Shown here: positions 7,004-8,339 of the stretch, one piece after another
How the letters are laid out: each line of letters opens with the position of its first letter
Numbering within the stretch: position 1 is the first letter of the stretch
DNA from: an uncultured Planctomycetaceae bacterium
Lineage (GTDB): Bacteria; Planctomycetota; Planctomycetia; Pirellulales; Pirellulaceae
NCBI GenBank assembly: GCA_937967755.1
Contig: CALBTA010000122.1
Location: forward strand, 1 to 8,339
Length of the DNA: 8,339 bases
Reading direction: 5' to 3'
The notes under the pieces: generated by a model
What the model was told of the DNA's origin: nothing
Seen by the model: the letters and a program-made list of their open reading frames with translations, nothing else
Databases searched by the model: none
Made by a program: the position numbers and the translations under genes

Positions 7004-7158
7004 CGTGTGCCACTGCTTGAAGTCGTAACGATGGCCCACTTGGAACGCGCAACCACGACTTCAAGCAGTGCTGAGGCACATGCAAGTCAGCAATGCTTGA
7101 AAGCGTGGCAAGGTGAGTTCAATTCGTGCATCGGCGCGCTTTCAAGCAGTGGCACACG
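7004..7158. repeat. 155-bp MITE/REP-like element with 18-bp terminal inverted repeats
   Basis: 7004-7021 (CGTGTGCCACTGCTTGAA) is the perfect reverse complement of 7141-7158. Inside, four copies of a CTGCTTGAA-like unit alternate in orientation. The first pairs over 16 bases with the second (7011-7026 with 7055-7070), and the third over 11 bases with the fourth (7095-7105 with 7137-7147). This gives either two side-by-side hairpins or one long cruciform. The element begins 5 bases after the hydrolase stop and ends 1 base before the phosphatase stop, filling the gap between converging genes. A bidirectional transcription stop is an attractive role. No target-site duplication or encoded protein is visible. 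Confidence 0.8.
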
Positions 7159-7159
7159 A

Positions 7160-7858
7160 CTACAGCCAATGCTGAACTCCTTCCAGCACGCCGGCGGCGA
7201 ATGCCTCTTTCGCGTGAAAAATATTCTTGCCGCGGAGTGCCTTCAATTCCGTGTGGGCGTTGGCGACCACCACGCCGCGGAAGCCCTGCTGGAACATAGC
7301 CAAATCGTTCCCCGAATCACCGGCGACAATAACGTTTTTCGCATTGATGCCGTAGTGCTCCGCCAACTTGACCGTCGCCAGCCCTTTACCCGTTCCGGCG
7401 GGCAGCACATCCAAGTCGCGCTGTGAACTGTAGACAACCTTCACCGACAGGCCGTGCTCTTTCAGCTCTCGCGTAACATCTTCCACGTAACCCTCAGGCA
7501 AGTCGTATCCGTAGAAGCTCACTTTGTGATCCGAAAGTAAATGCTCAGGCTGCAACGTCAACTCTGGGCGCTGCGAAAGCGCTTCGCGAATGAACGTTGC
7601 ATTCCAACCCTTTGCACCTGGCCAGTTGTCAAGCAGCGAGTTAGAGCCAGGAAACACGATCTGCGTGCCGACACCACCGATGATGGCATCGGGCATAGGC
7701 AAGTCGGTTTCTGCAATGGACTGAGCGACCGATTCGACGAATCGCCCGGAATTATAGGCCACCAACACCCGCTGGCGATTGCGCTCTACCCATTGGGCGA
7801 ACCGGCGAGTCGCCGCGTCGTCGCCCAGCAGCGTATAGTCACCGTCGCTTACAAGCAG
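7160..7858 (-). CDS. HAD-IIB disaccharide-phosphate phosphatase (sucrose- or mannosylfructose-phosphate phosphatase)
   Basis: About 232 residues of the sucrose-6F-phosphate phosphohydrolase family (S6PP, HAD-IIB), removing phosphate from the disaccharide phosphate made by the synthase next door. HAD motifs are complete: LLVSDGDYTLLGDD (nucleophile Asp at 7846-7844, Asp+2 at 7840-7838), AYNSGR (motif II Ser), DLDVLPAGTGKG (motif III Lys) and AGDSGNDLAMF (motif IV). PDAIIGGVGTQI, VVYSSQRDLDVLP and GVLEGVQHW recall, from memory, the mannosylfructose-phosphate phosphatase branch. The start is a problem: the first ATG/GTG/TTG is GTG 7768, which would delete motif I. The open frame runs back to TGA 7909-7907 without any standard start. 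CTG 7858 is given here, with GAGG eight bases upstream; alternatively initiation is at GCC 7867, seven bases after a perfect AGGAGG. It follows the synthase closely, so the two are one operon. It ends in TAG. Confidence 0.82.
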   Translation of the reverse strand: MLVSDGDYTLLGDDAATRRFAQWVERNRQRVLVAYNSGRFVESVAQSIAETDLPMPDAIIGGVGTQIVFPGSNSLLDNWPGAKGWNATFIREALSQRPELTLQPEHLLSDHKVSFYGYDLPEGYVEDVTRELKEHGLSVKVVYSSQRDLDVLPAGTGKGLATVKLAEHYGINAKNVIVAGDSGNDLAMFQQGFRGVVVANAHTELKALRGKNIFHAKEAFAAGVLEGVQHWL

Positions 7859-7874
7859 GCTTCGGGCCTCTACG

Positions 7875-7881
7875 CCTCCTA
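7875..7881 (-). promoter_or_regulatory. Strong ribosome binding site (TAGGAGG) overlapping the synthase stop
   Basis: On the - strand TAGGAGG reads from 7881 to 7875 and its TAG is the stop codon of the upstream synthase. This suggests translational coupling to the phosphatase. The ideal start would lie about 7 bases on, near 7867, where the phosphatase frame reads GAG GCC CGA and has no start codon. A second, weaker AGAGG (7871-7867) stands 8 bases before CTG 7858. Confidence 0.55.
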
Positions 7882-8339
7882 CTCGCCTGCCGGCTGACTT
7901 ACTTCCTCATCGGCTGCTACCGCTTGGGAATCTTGCCCTACGCCGGATCCGCCCCGCCACGATTCGGGCGTTTGGTTGAGCAAGCCCAACAGTTGCTGCG
8001 CAATGCCGGTCCAAGTGAATTTCGCCCGCGCCTTTTGCGAACCATACTTCGCCAGCTGCGCTTCGACTTCGCGATGCTCCAGCACGGCCGCAATGGCGTG
8101 TCCGTATGCTTCTGGGTCGAATGGGTTGGCGTACAGCGTTTCCAAACCCCAGGTCAACTGCTCCCACAAACCACCCTCGGTCGTGATAACCGTGGGCGTG
8201 CCGCAGGCCATCGCTTCGACAGCGGTCATGCCGAACGGTTCGTAGCGGCTGCTCAACGCGAACACCTCGCCGGCGCGGTAGTAATCGGCAAGCTGTTCGT
8301 CCGGAATGTAGTCACGGAACAACACGCGATCGGCAATCC
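7879..8339 (-). CDS. GT4 disaccharide-phosphate synthase (sucrose- or mannosylfructose-phosphate synthase type), 3' part
   Basis: The C-terminal ~153 residues of a GT-B retaining glycosyltransferase of family GT4; the rest lies beyond the right edge and the frame is open there, so GTG 8325 is not the start. The sugar-nucleotide-binding half is clear: VLFRDYIPDEQLADYYRAG, then the EX7E motif in SRYEPFGMTAVEAMACGTPTV, then a GGLWEQ loop and LYANPFDPEAYGHAI. Together with the phosphatase next door this marks the sucrose-phosphate-synthase superfamily, which joins a nucleotide sugar to fructose 6-phosphate. The C-terminal KARAKFTWTGIAQQLLGLL recalls mannosylfructose-phosphate synthase (GDP-mannose donor), so the donor is open. 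A short acidic tail (DEEVSQPAGE) ends at TAG 7881-7879, which is part of the phosphatase ribosome binding site. The superfamily is firm; sucrose versus mannosylfructose is undecided. Confidence 0.82.
   Translation of the reverse strand, partial: IADRVLFRDYIPDEQLADYYRAGEVFALSSRYEPFGMTAVEAMACGTPTVITTEGGLWEQLTWGLETLYANPFDPEAYGHAIAAVLEHREVEAQLAKYGSQKARAKFTWTGIAQQLLGLLNQTPESWRGGSGVGQDSQAVAADEEVSQPAGE

Noticed and set aside
7004..7158. CRISPR array suggested by four spaced repeat units
   Set aside because: Units alternate in orientation and pair with each other, spacing is unequal, and no cas gene is present.
6758..7426. 222-residue + strand ORF running through the hydrolase end, the repeat and the phosphatase
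   Set aside because: It crosses two real genes in other frames and the inverted-repeat element; the composition is that of a shadow frame.
7160..7768. Phosphatase starting at GTG 7768
   Set aside because: It removes motif I with the nucleophilic Asp although an intact motif is encoded just upstream in the same frame.

Overview
The window most resembles a chromosomal stretch from a planctomycete (Planctomycetota, probably Pirellulales-like). The evidence is a Tat-exported DUF1501 protein, an exported YbhE-type lactonase propeller, a disaccharide-phosphate synthase/phosphatase pair, fairly GC-rich codons, many weak ribosome binding sites and palindromic intergenic repeats. This assignment is inferred from gene content, with no rRNA or marker gene to confirm it.

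Left third (1-2720, + strand): a tight kinase/ATPase cluster. A protein already open at the left edge carries the end of one aminoglycoside-phosphotransferase (APH)-type domain and a complete second one. Seven bases later comes a small GHKL/RsbW-type ATPase, broken by two consecutive TGA codons between its G1 and G2 ATP-binding motifs. The same frame then stays open into a third APH-like protein whose catalytic residues look degenerate. The substrate is not evident.

Middle (2721-5556, + strand): a repeat-bearing spacer with a plausible promoter, the DUF1501 protein, a 97-bp inverted-repeat element, and a secreted seven-bladed propeller of the lactonase family. Both proteins act outside the cytoplasm.

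Right third (5701-8339): a GH100/amylo-alpha-1,6-glucosidase-type hydrolase on the + strand converges on a - strand pair, a HAD disaccharide-phosphate phosphatase and a GT4 disaccharide-phosphate synthase (cut by the right edge). The pair would make a non-reducing fructose disaccharide: sucrose by the default family call, though several motifs recall the mannosylfructose-phosphate synthase/phosphatase branch. The hydrolase may degrade the product or a related glucoside. The convergent gap is almost entirely one 155-bp element with 18-bp terminal inverted repeats. The phosphatase has no ATG, GTG or TTG start that preserves its catalytic aspartate.

The points most worth checking are the tandem TGA codons in the ATPase, the missing phosphatase start codon, and the identity of the disaccharide.
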